Shown here one piece after another: positions 34,503 to 43,296 of a stretch of DNA of 64,000 nucleotides. Location of the stretch: the NCBI GenBank assembly GCA_041586615.1, contig JBFGZS010000001.1, positions 62,001 to 126,000 on the forward strand, read 5' to 3'. The position numbers and the translations under genes are program-made. Below the pieces are notes generated by a model, which saw nothing but the letters and a program-made list of their open reading frames with translations, searched no databases and was not told where the DNA came from. The stretch's first letter is position 1. Every line of letters starts with the position of its first letter. The DNA comes from Motiliproteus sp041586615 (GTDB taxonomy: Bacteria > Pseudomonadota > Gammaproteobacteria > Pseudomonadales > Balneatricaceae).

Positions 34503-36017
34503 ATGCTGACCCTGTTGCTGATCGTGCTATTTACCGGTGCGGCACTGGCCTGGTGCGCGCAGTACTGGCGCCCCCACGACGGGCCGCGCGCGGTGGCCTT
34601 AATGACCCTGATAACCGCCTTGCTGCTGATGCTGCCGCTGGCGGCTAATACCGCCAACGGGGCGTTTATCGCCGCACTCGACGAGACCTGGTTAGTGTTG
34701 GAACAGACGCCCTGGATTCCCCGCTTCGGCATCCAGTGGCTCGTCGCGATAGATGGCATGAGCCTGCTGCTGATCCTGCTCACACTCGTGCTGGGTCTGA
34801 TTGCCGTCGCGGCGTCCTGGCGAGAAATCGAACAGCGCCAGGGGTTCTTTTACTTCAACCTGCTCGGTTGTCTGGCTGGCGTCGTCGGCGTTTTCAGTGC
34901 CTTGGACCTGTTCCTGTTTTTCTTCTTCTGGGAAGTGATGCTGATCCCGGTGTATTTTCTGATCGCAATCTGGGGTCATGAAGCCCGCCATTATGCGGCG
35001 CTGAAGTTCTTTATCTTCACCCAGGCAAGCAGCTTGCTGATGCTGATATCCATTCTTGGCCTGGCCTACCTGCATCAACAAGAAAACGGCTTCTACAGTT
35101 TCAGCTACTTCGAGTTACTGGGCAGTGGTAGCCGTTCACCCCACCATTTCTGGCTGATGCTGGGCTTCTTTATCGCCTTTATGGTTAAACTGCCGGCGTT
35201 TCCCTTCCATACCTGGCTGCCCGATGCCCACACCCAGGCACCGACCGCCGGCAGTATCATACTGGCAGGGGTCTTGCTAAAAACCGGTGCCTACGGCTTG
35301 ATTCGTTTTCTGATCCCGCTCTTCCCCGATAGCCAGGTCAGCTTTGCCCCCTGGGGGATGGCGATCGGCGTCGCCGGCATCCTGTATGGCGCGATCCTCG
35401 CTTTCGCCCAATATGACCTGAAACGTCTGATCGCGTACACCAGTATCAGCCATATGGGCTTTATCCTGCTGGGGGTCTACGCCTGGAACGCACTGGCACT
35501 GCAAGGCGCCGTGATGCAGATGCTGACCCACGGTTTCAGCGCCGCGGCCCTGTTTATGATTGCCGGCGCCATTCAGCACCGCATCCATACCCGGGATATG
35601 CGCGCGATGGGCGGTCTATGGCCTCAGGTACCGCGTATGGCCGCCATCAGCCTGTTTTTTGTTATGGCGTCCCTCGGCATACCGGGGCTGGGTAACTTTA
35701 TCGCCGAGTTTCTGGTGCTAACCGGCAGCTTTCAGGTCAGCCGTACGGCGACCGTACTCGCCGCCGGGGGATTGGTCGGCGCCGCGATCTACTCATTGAT
35801 CATGATACAGAAGGTGTTCCACGGCCAGGCCAGCACGTCCCACACCCTGGCCGATTTTGACCGCCGCGAGCTTTCCAGTATGACCGTCATGATGCTGGCC
35901 CTGTTAGCGCTCGGACTCTATCCGCAACCGGTTATCAACCTGCTGCAACCGGTGCTGGATGAACTTCTGCTGCTGAACACCCCCCTACCTATGCGTATCG
36001 TCGGAGTGACGCCATGA
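34503..36017 (+). CDS. nuoM: NADH-quinone oxidoreductase subunit M
   Basis: 504 residues, antiporter-like, with about 14 membrane helices. Motifs: FFFWEVMLIPVYFLIAIWG (conserved Glu), KLPAFPFHTWLPDAHTQAPTAGS (conserved Lys) and SISHMGFILLG. A GAGAGG site lies just upstream of the ATG. Overlaps nuoN by 4 bp. Confidence 0.95.
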   Translation: MLTLLLIVLFTGAALAWCAQYWRPHDGPRAVALMTLITALLLMLPLAANTANGAFIAALDETWLVLEQTPWIPRFGIQWLVAIDGMSLLLILLTLVLGLIAVAASWREIEQRQGFFYFNLLGCLAGVVGVFSALDLFLFFFFWEVMLIPVYFLIAIWGHEARHYAALKFFIFTQASSLLMLISILGLAYLHQQENGFYSFSYFELLGSGSRSPHHFWLMLGFFIAFMVKLPAFPFHTWLPDAHTQAPTAGSIILAGVLLKTGAYGLIRFLIPLFPDSQVSFAPWGMAIGVAGILYGAILAFAQYDLKRLIAYTSISHMGFILLGVYAWNALALQGAVMQMLTHGFSAAALFMIAGAIQHRIHTRDMRAMGGLWPQVPRMAAISLFFVMASLGIPGLGNFIAEFLVLTGSFQVSRTATVLAAGGLVGAAIYSLIMIQKVFHGQASTSHTLADFDRRELSSMTVMMLALLALGLYPQPVINLLQPVLDELLLLNTPLPMRIVGVTP

Positions 36018-37540
36018 GCCAAGCGATTCTGTCTGCCCCGATCAGTTCCGCAGGCCTGCTAAGCCTGACACCGCTGTTAATCATCAGCAGCGTCATCATC
36101 GTGCAGCTCTTACAGATCAGTTTTCGCCGCCACGCCGACCTCTGTTTTGTGCTGACCCAGACCGGATTCATACTCAGTTTTTTCAGCCTGCTCGCGGTGT
36201 ATAATCTGCTGCCGCAAAACGTTACGCCGCTGCTGCTCGTGGATCACTACGCGCTGTTCTTTATGGGCCTGATCCTCGCCAGTGCGATACTGCTGCTGCC
36301 GCTGAGTCATGATTACTGGCGTCGCCGGCGTGTTCAGTGCGATGAGTACTACCTGCTCTTTACCCTGAGTATCCTCGGTGCACTGGTCGTGGTGTGCAGC
36401 CGCCATTTTGCCAGCTTCGTCCTGGGGCTGGAACTGTTGTCACTGCCGTTGATCGCCATGATCGGTTACCCCTTCACGAACCGATACGCCCCTTCGCTGG
36501 AGGCCGCCATCAAGTACCTGCTGCTATCCGGCGTAGCGTTGGCCTTTCTCTTGTTCGGCGCAGCGCTGATCTACGCCGACCAGGGTTCACTCAATTTTAC
36601 CGCGTTGGGACGCTCATTGATCTTTACCCCGCTGCAAGCCTCGCCGCTGCTACTGACCGGCACCATGCTGGTGTTAGCCGGTATGGCCTTCAAGCTCTCC
36701 TTGGCGCCCTTTCACCTCTGGACGCCCGATGTCTACCAGGGTGCCCCGGTTCCCGTGACGGCCCTGCTATCCACCGTCGTCAAAACCGCCCTCGCCGCCC
36801 TGCTGCTACGCTGGTTTCTGGCGAGTCAGGGTTTTAATATTCCACAACTGGTCTGGTCGCTGACCCTGATCGCCATCACCTCCATGCTGGTCGGCAACCT
36901 GCTGGCATTACTGCAACAAGACATCAAACGGCTCATGGCCTGCTCCACCATCGCCCATTTCGGCTACCTGCTGGTCGCGCTGCTGGCCCTCAGCCGCAGC
37001 CTGACACCAAACCTGGCGGTGGAGGCCGTCAGCTTTTACCTGGTTGCCTACACCCTCTCAACACTGGCCGTGTTTGCGGTGGTGATGCAGCTCTCGGTCA
37101 AAGAGCCACGGCCAGGCGACGATGGCCCCGAAGAGCGCGATCAGTTACCGCACTATCGGGGTCTTTACTGGCGTCAGCCATTGCTGGCGCTGGTGATGAC
37201 CCTGGCGCTGCTATCCCTGGCGGGCATCCCACTCACGGTCGGCTTTATCGGTAAGTTTTATCTGTTCGCCGCCGCCGTGGAAGAGGAACTCTGGCTCGTG
37301 CTGTTGGCGGTGGTTATTGGTAGCGGTATCGGTCTATTTTATTACCTGCGTATCATCCTGATCATGGCCGACGCCACGCCGGTACAAGATCCGGCGTCGG
37401 CCAGCACGCCACCGCATACACGGTGGCACGGCGGCGGCAACCTGGTGCTGATCATTCTGGGGCTACTGACCCTGTGGATGGGTATCCAGCCGTCACCGCT
37501 GATCGCGCTGATCCAGTCGCTGACCGCCGCGATCGGCTGA
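36014..37540 (+). CDS. nuoN: NADH-quinone oxidoreductase subunit N
   Basis: 508 residues, the third antiporter-like subunit. Motifs: FVLGLELLSLPLIAMIGY (conserved Glu), AFKLSLAPFHLWTPDVYQGAPVPV (conserved Lys) and LLQQDIKRLMACSTIAHFGYLLV. An insertion of about 15 charged residues (EPRPGDDGPEERDQ, about residue 370) lies in a loop. It ends the nuo operon; no clear terminator is seen in the 56 bp before the tRNA gene. Confidence 0.95.
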   Translation: MSQAILSAPISSAGLLSLTPLLIISSVIIVQLLQISFRRHADLCFVLTQTGFILSFFSLLAVYNLLPQNVTPLLLVDHYALFFMGLILASAILLLPLSHDYWRRRRVQCDEYYLLFTLSILGALVVVCSRHFASFVLGLELLSLPLIAMIGYPFTNRYAPSLEAAIKYLLLSGVALAFLLFGAALIYADQGSLNFTALGRSLIFTPLQASPLLLTGTMLVLAGMAFKLSLAPFHLWTPDVYQGAPVPVTALLSTVVKTALAALLLRWFLASQGFNIPQLVWSLTLIAITSMLVGNLLALLQQDIKRLMACSTIAHFGYLLVALLALSRSLTPNLAVEAVSFYLVAYTLSTLAVFAVVMQLSVKEPRPGDDGPEERDQLPHYRGLYWRQPLLALVMTLALLSLAGIPLTVGFIGKFYLFAAAVEEELWLVLLAVVIGSGIGLFYYLRIILIMADATPVQDPASASTPPHTRWHGGGNLVLIILGLLTLWMGIQPSPLIALIQSLTAAIG

Positions 37541-37557
37541 TCACTGACAGCGCAGGC

Positions 37558-37585
37558 TTTACTTCCCGAATTTTCCTGCTACCAT
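37558..37585 (+). promoter_or_regulatory. Putative promoter of tRNA-Tyr
   Basis: TTTACT (37558-37563) and TACCAT (37580-37585) with 16-bp spacing, 11 bp before the tRNA. The GC-rich bases just after the -10 (AGCGCC) resemble the discriminator of stable-RNA promoters. Hexamer matches are moderate. Confidence 0.4.
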
Positions 37586-37596
37586 AGCGCCTCTTC

Positions 37597-37680
37597 GGTG
37601 AGGTTCCCGAGTGGCCAAAGGGATCAGACTGTAAATCTGACGCGAGAGCTTCGGTGGTTCGAATCCACCCCTCACCACCA
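37597..37680 (+). tRNA. tRNA-Tyr (anticodon GTA)
   Basis: 84 nt. Acceptor stem GGTGAGG (37597-37603) pairs with CCTCACC (37670-37676), discriminator A, and CCA is encoded (37678-37680). The anticodon loop reads CTGTAAA with anticodon GTA, flanked by the AGA/TCT stem. The T-arm is GGTGG-TTCGAAT-CCACC, and the long variable arm of class II tRNAs is present. The sequence closely follows E. coli tRNA-Tyr. It stands alone between nuoN and argS. Confidence 0.97.
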
Positions 37681-37772
37681 TTCCCCCAGTCGACGGCTAC
37701 GCCGCCCGCCTGTTCGGCATTAAGGCTACCCGCCAGCTTTCGACGAATCTGAATAGCTAAAACGCCGAGACC

Positions 37773-39512
37773 ATGAAAATTCGCGAACTCCTTTCAGCCC
37801 GCGTACGGGCCGCCATGACCGCCGCCGGTATTCCCGATGACTGCTCCCCGCTGGTCGCCCCCAGTAACCGCCCCCAGTTTGGTGACTATCAGGCCAACGG
37901 TGCGATGGGTGCCGCCAAAAAGCTCAAGACTAATCCACGCGAACTGGCCGCAAAGATCATCGATGCCCTGGATCTGGAGGGAATCGCCGACAACACCGAA
38001 ATCGCCGGTCCCGGTTTTATCAATATCCATCTGAAGGCAAACTGGCTGGCCAAGCAGGTCGACCAGTCGCTCAGCGGCGACCGACTGCAGCTCGCGCAAA
38101 CCGCTACGCCGAAACAGATCGTGGTGGATTACTCCTCGCCAAATCTGGCGAAAGAGATGCATGTCGGCCACCTGCGCTCCACCATCATCGGCGATGCACT
38201 GGCACGTATCCTCGACGCACAGGGCCACCGTGTTATCCGGCAGAACCATGTTGGGGACTGGGGAACCCAGTTTGGTATGCTGATCACCCACTTGCAGGAC
38301 CAGATTAGCGAGCACGATGGCAGCGTGCCGCAGCTATCGGACCTGGAAAAGTTCTACCGCGAGTCCAAGCAGCGTTTCGATGATGAGCCCGCCTTTGCGG
38401 ACCGCGCCCGTGCCAATGTCGTAAAATTGCAGGCCGGAGACGCCGACTGCCTGCATTACTGGCGCACCTTTATCGATATCTCCGTCGCCCACAGCGAAGA
38501 GATCTACCGCAAACTGAACGTCACCCTCTCCACCGAGGATATCTGTGCAGAAAGTGCCTACAACGATGACCTGCCGCAGGTCATCAGCGACTTGCAGGCA
38601 CAGGGGCTCGCGGTAGAAAGCGACGGCGCACAGGTGGTATTTCTGGAAGAACTGGCCGATAAGAAAGGCCATATCACACCCGTTATTGTCCAAAAGTCCG
38701 GTGGCGGCTACCTGTACGCCACCACGGATCTGGCCGCCGTTCGGCATCGCTGCCACACCTTGTCCGCAGACCGGATTCTGTATTTTATCGATGCGCGCCA
38801 ATCCCTGCATATGAAGCAGGTGTTCGCCGTAGCGCGTACAGCCGGCTTTGCCACCCCCTCCTGCAGCCTCGAGCACCACCCCTTTGGCACCATGATGGGC
38901 GAAGACGGCAAGCCGTTTAAGACCCGTGCCGGTGGCACCGTGAAACTAGCCGATCTGCTCGACGAAGCGGTCATCCGGGCCGAAGCCCTGCTGGAAAGCA
39001 AAGGATCGGTGCTCGATGGCGAGATTCGCCGCCAAACAGCGCGCAAGATCGGCATCGGAGCGGTTAAATACGCCGACCTGGCTAAAACACGTACCAATGA
39101 TTACATCTTCAGCTGGGAAAGCATGCTGAGCTTCGAAGGCAATACCGCGCCGTATTTGCAGTATGCCTTCACCCGGATTCGCAGTATCTTTGCCAAGGCG
39201 GCGATCGACCCGATGGCTATCGGCGGTTCGATCACACTGGCAGCCGAACAAGAGAAAGCCTTGGCTCTTAAGCTGCTGCGTTTTTCCGAAGCGGTCGATC
39301 AGGTCGCCGACGAAGCCTATCCGCACCTGTTATGCAGCTACCTCTATGAGCTTTCCAGCCTGTTTATGAGTTTCTACGAAGCCTGCCCGATACTGCGTAG
39401 CGATATCGACAGCGCCACCCGCGACAGCCGTCTGCGTTTGTGCCAGGCAACCGCGCGCACGCTGGAAACCGGCCTGGAGCTGTTGGGCATCGACGTGATG
39501 GAACGCATGTAG
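37773..39512 (+). CDS. argS: Arginine-tRNA ligase
   Basis: 579-residue class I aminoacyl-tRNA synthetase that charges tRNA-Arg. The HIGH-type motif is MHVGHLRST (about residue 130), preceded by VDYSSPNLAKE, the ArgRS signature. In place of KMSK it has the GKPFKTRAGG segment common in ArgRS. The N-terminal additional domain (residues 1-110) and the C-terminal helical anticodon domain ending RTLETGLELLGIDVMERM are complete. A terminator follows. Confidence 0.96.
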   Translation: MKIRELLSARVRAAMTAAGIPDDCSPLVAPSNRPQFGDYQANGAMGAAKKLKTNPRELAAKIIDALDLEGIADNTEIAGPGFINIHLKANWLAKQVDQSLSGDRLQLAQTATPKQIVVDYSSPNLAKEMHVGHLRSTIIGDALARILDAQGHRVIRQNHVGDWGTQFGMLITHLQDQISEHDGSVPQLSDLEKFYRESKQRFDDEPAFADRARANVVKLQAGDADCLHYWRTFIDISVAHSEEIYRKLNVTLSTEDICAESAYNDDLPQVISDLQAQGLAVESDGAQVVFLEELADKKGHITPVIVQKSGGGYLYATTDLAAVRHRCHTLSADRILYFIDARQSLHMKQVFAVARTAGFATPSCSLEHHPFGTMMGEDGKPFKTRAGGTVKLADLLDEAVIRAEALLESKGSVLDGEIRRQTARKIGIGAVKYADLAKTRTNDYIFSWESMLSFEGNTAPYLQYAFTRIRSIFAKAAIDPMAIGGSITLAAEQEKALALKLLRFSEAVDQVADEAYPHLLCSYLYELSSLFMSFYEACPILRSDIDSATRDSRLRLCQATARTLETGLELLGIDVMERM

Positions 39513-39534
39513 CCCAAAGTCCACTGCGTGAAAG

Positions 39535-39564
39535 AAGCCGGGCAGCTACCAGTCCGGCTTTTTT
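39535..39564 (+). terminator. Rho-independent terminator of argS
   Basis: Stem AAGCCGG (39535-39541) and CCGGCTT (39554-39560) with a 12-nt loop, followed by more T residues to 39564. It lies 22 bp after the argS stop. The remaining 174 bp up to lemA show no other feature apart from an AAAGGA ribosome site. Confidence 0.88.
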
Positions 39565-39738
39565 ATTAGCGTTTTTTTAAACGCCCCGCTTTTGATGCCG
39601 CCCGGCGAGCATAGCCCGCGCCCTATACCAGCCGAACCCCGGTCAATACCAACCGGTAAAAACCGCCCCAGACCTTGCCAATGACGTCGGTTTCAGCTTA
39701 ATTACTCCCCTACGCTTGCCAACAAAGGATACGCTGTT

Positions 39739-40311
39739 ATGGAAATGTCGACACTGGTGGTGCTGGCCGCGCTCTGCGTGCTGATTTTCTACTTCATCCT
39801 GATCTACAACAACCTGGTTCAATTGAAACATAATGCCAGCAAAGCCTGGGCAAATATCGACGTCCTGCTCAAGCAGCGCCACGACGAATTACCCAAACTG
39901 GTCGAGACCTGCAAACAATATATGGGCTACGAGAAAGACGCTCTGGCAGCGATCATTAAAGCCCGTTCATCGGTAGCATCCGCTCAACAGGCAGGCGATA
40001 TGAAAGCCCTGGGCAACGCCGAAACAGGCCTGCGTTTAGGTCTGGGCAACCTGTTTGCGTTGGCCGAAGCCTACCCGGACCTGAAAGCGAACGCATCCTT
40101 TCAGCACCTACAGGCACGTATTACCGGCCTGGAGCAGGAGATCGCAGACCGCCGCGAGTTTTACAATGAATCGGTTAATCTCAACAATGTCCGCCTCGAA
40201 CAGTTTCCCGACATACTCATCGCCAAACGCATGGGCTTCAGCGCCGCCGATCTGCTCGAATTCTCGGAGGCCGAAAAAGCCGATGTAACGATGCGGCAGC
40301 TGTTTCGTTAA
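39739..40311 (+). CDS. lemA: LemA family protein
   Basis: 190 residues: an N-terminal membrane helix (about 6-25, LVVLAALCVLIFYFILIYN) and a long alpha-helical bundle. The family core is NNLVQLKHNASKAWANIDVLLKQRHDELPKLVE, and the end NNVRLEQFPDILIAKRMGFS is also typical. Such proteins face outward from the inner membrane; their biochemical role is not established. It is followed 78 bp later by a GIDE-domain membrane protein, a pairing that suggests a joint envelope function. Confidence 0.92.
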   Translation: MEMSTLVVLAALCVLIFYFILIYNNLVQLKHNASKAWANIDVLLKQRHDELPKLVETCKQYMGYEKDALAAIIKARSSVASAQQAGDMKALGNAETGLRLGLGNLFALAEAYPDLKANASFQHLQARITGLEQEIADRREFYNESVNLNNVRLEQFPDILIAKRMGFSAADLLEFSEAEKADVTMRQLFR

Positions 40312-40389
40312 CGGCAAGACGCCGCGTTAACCGCAGGCACGCCGCTGTCGACAGAGTGCCTCGCTAACGGAAGGGGATCTCGCCAAGCA

Positions 40390-41304
40390 ATGAGTTTTTC
40401 GCACTGGAAGTCTAATCTCGGCGCCAACGAACTGCTGTTTGGTCAGGGCCTCAGCGCCGTGCTGATCCTGGCCTGTATTGCCGGCTTGTTTTATTGCCTG
40501 AAGCGCGCCAGGTTGATCGAAGATACCCCCACCTCGCGGATCCGCTCGGCAGCCCAGGGTTATGTCGAACTGGTCGGTCCGGTTATCGGCGGCGAAGATC
40601 AAACGCTCACAGCCCCCTTATCCGGCACCCCCTGTGTGTGGTATCGGTATAAAGTCGAACGCCATCGCGACGCAGAAAAAAACAGCCACTGGGAAACCGT
40701 ACGCCAAGGCACCAGCCGTGAATGGTTCCAGATCAATGACGCTACCGACACCTGCCTTATTGACCCCGAAGGGGCCGAGATACTCACCGAACACCAGCGC
40801 ACCTGGTATGGCGATAGCGAACGCCCCACGCGCGGGGCCACCTCGCCCCTGCTCGCCATGCGCCCCGGCGATAAACGCTATCGCTACAGCGAAGCGTTTA
40901 TCTATCCCCATGATGTTATCTTCGCCCTCGGCGAATTCCGCACCGTGGGCGGTGGCCGCCAACTGCCTTCGGCGCGCCAACTAGCCGGGGATGTCATCCG
41001 CGAATGGAAGCGTGATTACAGCGCCCTTTTAAACCAATACGACAGCGACGGAAACGGCGACATCGATATGCAGGAGTGGCAACAGGTACTGACGGCCGCC
41101 GAAAAAGAGGCCCAGCAGCGGCGCGGACACATGGCGGCCACACCGGCCATGAATGTATTGCATAAACCGCCGGCAAAGGGGTACCCGTATATCATTTCCA
41201 ATCACAGTCAGAAAGCACTCACGAAACGCTACCGCGCTATCAGTATCGCCACCCTGGTTGGTGCCATAGGGGGCGGTGGATTTTTTGTCGCGCTATTAAC
41301 CTGA
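40390..41304 (+). CDS. Membrane protein with GIDE-like domain and EF-hand
   Basis: 304 residues. A membrane helix near residues 20-37 (LSAVLILACIAGLFYCLK) and one at the C-terminus (about 284-302) flank a domain resembling the GIDE region of mitochondrial E3 ligases such as MUL1: RIRSAAQGYVELVG, then PLSGTPCVWYRYKVE, LIDPEGAEIL, and RYSEAFIYPHDVIFALGEF. There is no RING finger, so it is not itself a ubiquitin ligase. An EF-hand-type loop DSDGNGDIDMQE (about residues 218-229) matches the calcium-binding pattern DxDxNGxIxxxE. LemA-GIDE neighbours occur in other proteobacteria; the function is unknown. Confidence 0.8.
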   Translation: MSFSHWKSNLGANELLFGQGLSAVLILACIAGLFYCLKRARLIEDTPTSRIRSAAQGYVELVGPVIGGEDQTLTAPLSGTPCVWYRYKVERHRDAEKNSHWETVRQGTSREWFQINDATDTCLIDPEGAEILTEHQRTWYGDSERPTRGATSPLLAMRPGDKRYRYSEAFIYPHDVIFALGEFRTVGGGRQLPSARQLAGDVIREWKRDYSALLNQYDSDGNGDIDMQEWQQVLTAAEKEAQQRRGHMAATPAMNVLHKPPAKGYPYIISNHSQKALTKRYRAISIATLVGAIGGGGFFVALLT

Positions 41305-41366
41305 CCAACGCAGCAAGCCCGCTCAACACCGCACGCGAAACCGGATAAGACACGCCGTCAGCGGCA

Positions 41367-41418
41367 AGAGGCTGCCGGCAACCGAGTCCTCGACGGCCTC
41401 TCCGTCCAGGCAGCCTCT
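41367..41418. other. Nested inverted repeat in a 515-bp non-coding region
   Basis: The gap 41305-41819 has no convincing gene. It contains a perfect 10-bp inverted repeat, AGAGGCTGCC (41367-41376) and GGCAGCCTCT (41409-41418). Two smaller dyads lie inside it, CGAG/CTCG (41383-41392) and GACGG/CCGTC (41392-41406), so the RNA could fold as a three-way junction. The rest of the gap is AT-rich (about 41560-41780) and may hold the promoter of the next gene. No T-run follows, so it is not a standard terminator. Confidence 0.45.
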
Positions 41419-41819
41419 AAAAACAGGTCCCTGCACAGACAAAACCGTTCAATTACCTTTACAGTTTGATCGTTGCGAACCGGGCACCCCCGTGAAATAT
41501 AACGACCTATTGACGCGGTATAACAATAGACACAGAACAGCCAGAATCTATTCCTATGCACTCCCCCCCCCTGCTTTTCTGTTTAATCAAACCCTAACTA
41601 ACTGAAATAAAAAACAAAAACTGCGCCCACTCATGGCCGTGCACGAACCCTTGATAGAGCATCCAATGCCTGAAAAAGCCTGCTCATCGGTGACTCTCTC
41701 GACGATTGGCACCGCCATTGCACATAAATTAATCAGTAGTCCCTGGTAATTGCCACTTAATTAACGACCGCACCGGCCGATAAGGTATTCAGGGAACAGC
41801 TGATGACGAGGTACAAGTC

Positions 41820-42239
41820 ATGTGCAGATCAATAACCCCCATTGAACACCCCCGTGACATCCCCCTCTTGCTGGAGCAGAGCAATCCACCTCCCCATCTA
41901 CACGATGTTATTGCCCGCAGTGGCAGCCTCAGCTGCCTCGACTCCCATCAGCGCGAGCCCGGCAGCCTGTTACGAATCAGCCTACCGGACCTCAGCGATG
42001 ATTACTGGGCCTGGATGCGGGTACATTGGTGCTGCAGACAAGCAGACTACTTTCAGCTGGGGCTGGATTTTCTTGATTCTGAACAGGCGTTTCGCTTTCG
42101 CCTCGGTGAACAAATTGCCCAGATCAACCGCTATCGCCAACAGATCCAGTGCGAGGAAGGCCGCAGGCTTAACCAAGAGCAAGCAGCGCAGGAATGGATC
42201 GGTAAATTTGCCGCCGCCTTCCCGGCACATCCCGTGTGA
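41820..42239 (+). CDS. PilZ-like domain protein
   Basis: 139 residues. The middle and end (GSLLRISLPDLSDDYWAWMRVHW, FQLGLDFLDSEQAFRFRLGEQIAQI, and EEGRRLNQEQAAQEWIGKFAAAFP) match the beta-barrel edge and C-terminal helix of a common gammaproteobacterial PilZ protein type. PilZ domains bind cyclic di-GMP through an N-terminal RxxxR and a D/NxSxxG motif. Here the first is not visible in the short N-terminus and the second is unclear, so binding may be lost. A GAGG site precedes the ATG. Not in an obvious operon. Confidence 0.6.
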   Translation: MCRSITPIEHPRDIPLLLEQSNPPPHLHDVIARSGSLSCLDSHQREPGSLLRISLPDLSDDYWAWMRVHWCCRQADYFQLGLDFLDSEQAFRFRLGEQIAQINRYRQQIQCEEGRRLNQEQAAQEWIGKFAAAFPAHPV

Positions 42240-42294
42240 TAGACATATCGTTAAGTAAAAGCCTGCCCTATAATAGGCTCATTTTGATGCAATA

Positions 42295-43152
42295 ATGAGT
42301 GAAAAAATGGCACAGAAAACAGTAACAGTTGCTGACATTGACATTAACAACGATAAACCGTTTGTGCTGTTTGGCGGCATGAACGTACTGGAGTCCAGAG
42401 ATCTGGCCCTATCGATTGCCGAGCAATACGTTGAAACCACCACCAAACTTGGCATCCCTTACGTCTTCAAAGCCTCGTTTGATAAGGCTAACCGTTCATC
42501 CATCACGTCGTTTCGTGGTCCAGGCCTCGATGAAGGCCTGAAAATATTGCAAGAGATCAAAACCACCTTTGGCGTTCCGATCATCACCGATGTGCATGAA
42601 CCACAGCAGGCAGCGCCGACCGCCGAGGTTGCCGATATCATTCAGCTGCCGGCATTTCTCTCCCGTCAGACCGACCTTGTCGTAGCCATGGCCGAGACCG
42701 GTGCCGCGATCAACATTAAAAAGGCTCAGTTTCTGGCCCCCGAAGAGATGAAACACATCTTGAAAAAGTGTGCCGAAGCGGGCAACGACCGTTTGATTCT
42801 ATGCGAGCGCGGCAGCTGTTTCGGTTACAACAACCTGATCGTCGATATGCTCGGTTTCTCGATCATGAAGCAGTTCAACTATCCGATCATGTTTGACGCG
42901 ACACATGCACTACAGATGCCCGGCGCGCGCAGCGATTCAGCCGGTGGACGCCGTGCCCTGGTAGCCCAACTTTCACGGGCGGGTCTGTCTCAGGGGATAG
43001 CCGGTCTGTTCCTTGAAGCGCACCCTAACCCTGACCAAGCCATGTGTGACGGTCCTTGTGCGCTACCGCTCGATAAGCTGGAACCCTATCTGCAACAGAT
43101 GAAAGCCGTTGATGACCTGGTCAAAAGTTTCCCCGCGCTGATAACGGACTAA
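42295..43152 (+). CDS. kdsA: 2-dehydro-3-deoxyphosphooctonate aldolase (KDO-8-P synthase)
   Basis: 285 residues. It condenses PEP with arabinose 5-phosphate to KDO-8-phosphate for lipopolysaccharide core synthesis. Motifs: FVLFGGMNVLESRDLA, YVFKASFDKANRSSI, ITDVHEPQQA, QLPAFLSRQTDL, CERGSCFGYNNLIVDM and LFLEAHPNPDQAMCDGPCALPL. An ATG four codons in (42307) is an alternative start. In many gammaproteobacteria kdsA sits between pyrG and eno; here it is isolated between a PilZ-like gene and a pseudokinase gene. Confidence 0.96.
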   Translation: MSEKMAQKTVTVADIDINNDKPFVLFGGMNVLESRDLALSIAEQYVETTTKLGIPYVFKASFDKANRSSITSFRGPGLDEGLKILQEIKTTFGVPIITDVHEPQQAAPTAEVADIIQLPAFLSRQTDLVVAMAETGAAINIKKAQFLAPEEMKHILKKCAEAGNDRLILCERGSCFGYNNLIVDMLGFSIMKQFNYPIMFDATHALQMPGARSDSAGGRRALVAQLSRAGLSQGIAGLFLEAHPNPDQAMCDGPCALPLDKLEPYLQQMKAVDDLVKSFPALITD

Positions 43153-43181
43153 GCCGGGAATTTCTCGAGTAATGCACCCTG

Positions 43182-43255
43182 TCTGTGGGTATCATGCTTG
43201 CAGGTAGAATATCTGCCGACAGGTTTCCCACAGAGCACGCCCCTTGCGCGGGGCG
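43182..43255 (+). other. Two hairpins in the leader of the pseudokinase gene
   Basis: An 8-bp inverted repeat (TCTGTGGG 43182-43189, CCCACAGA 43227-43234) is followed by a GC-rich hairpin (CGCCCC 43238-43243, loop TTGCGC, GGGGCG 43250-43255). They lie between kdsA and the downstream start at 43297. Either may end kdsA transcription or shape the next mRNA leader. No T-run is present. Confidence 0.35.
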
Positions 43256-43296
43256 CTGCCATTGAGTCACATTTAAGCTGTAAAAAAGGGATATTC

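Noticed and set aside
41633..41749. Possible 38-residue peptide in the 515-bp gap
   Set aside because: No ribosome site, no recognisable property and no neighbour support.
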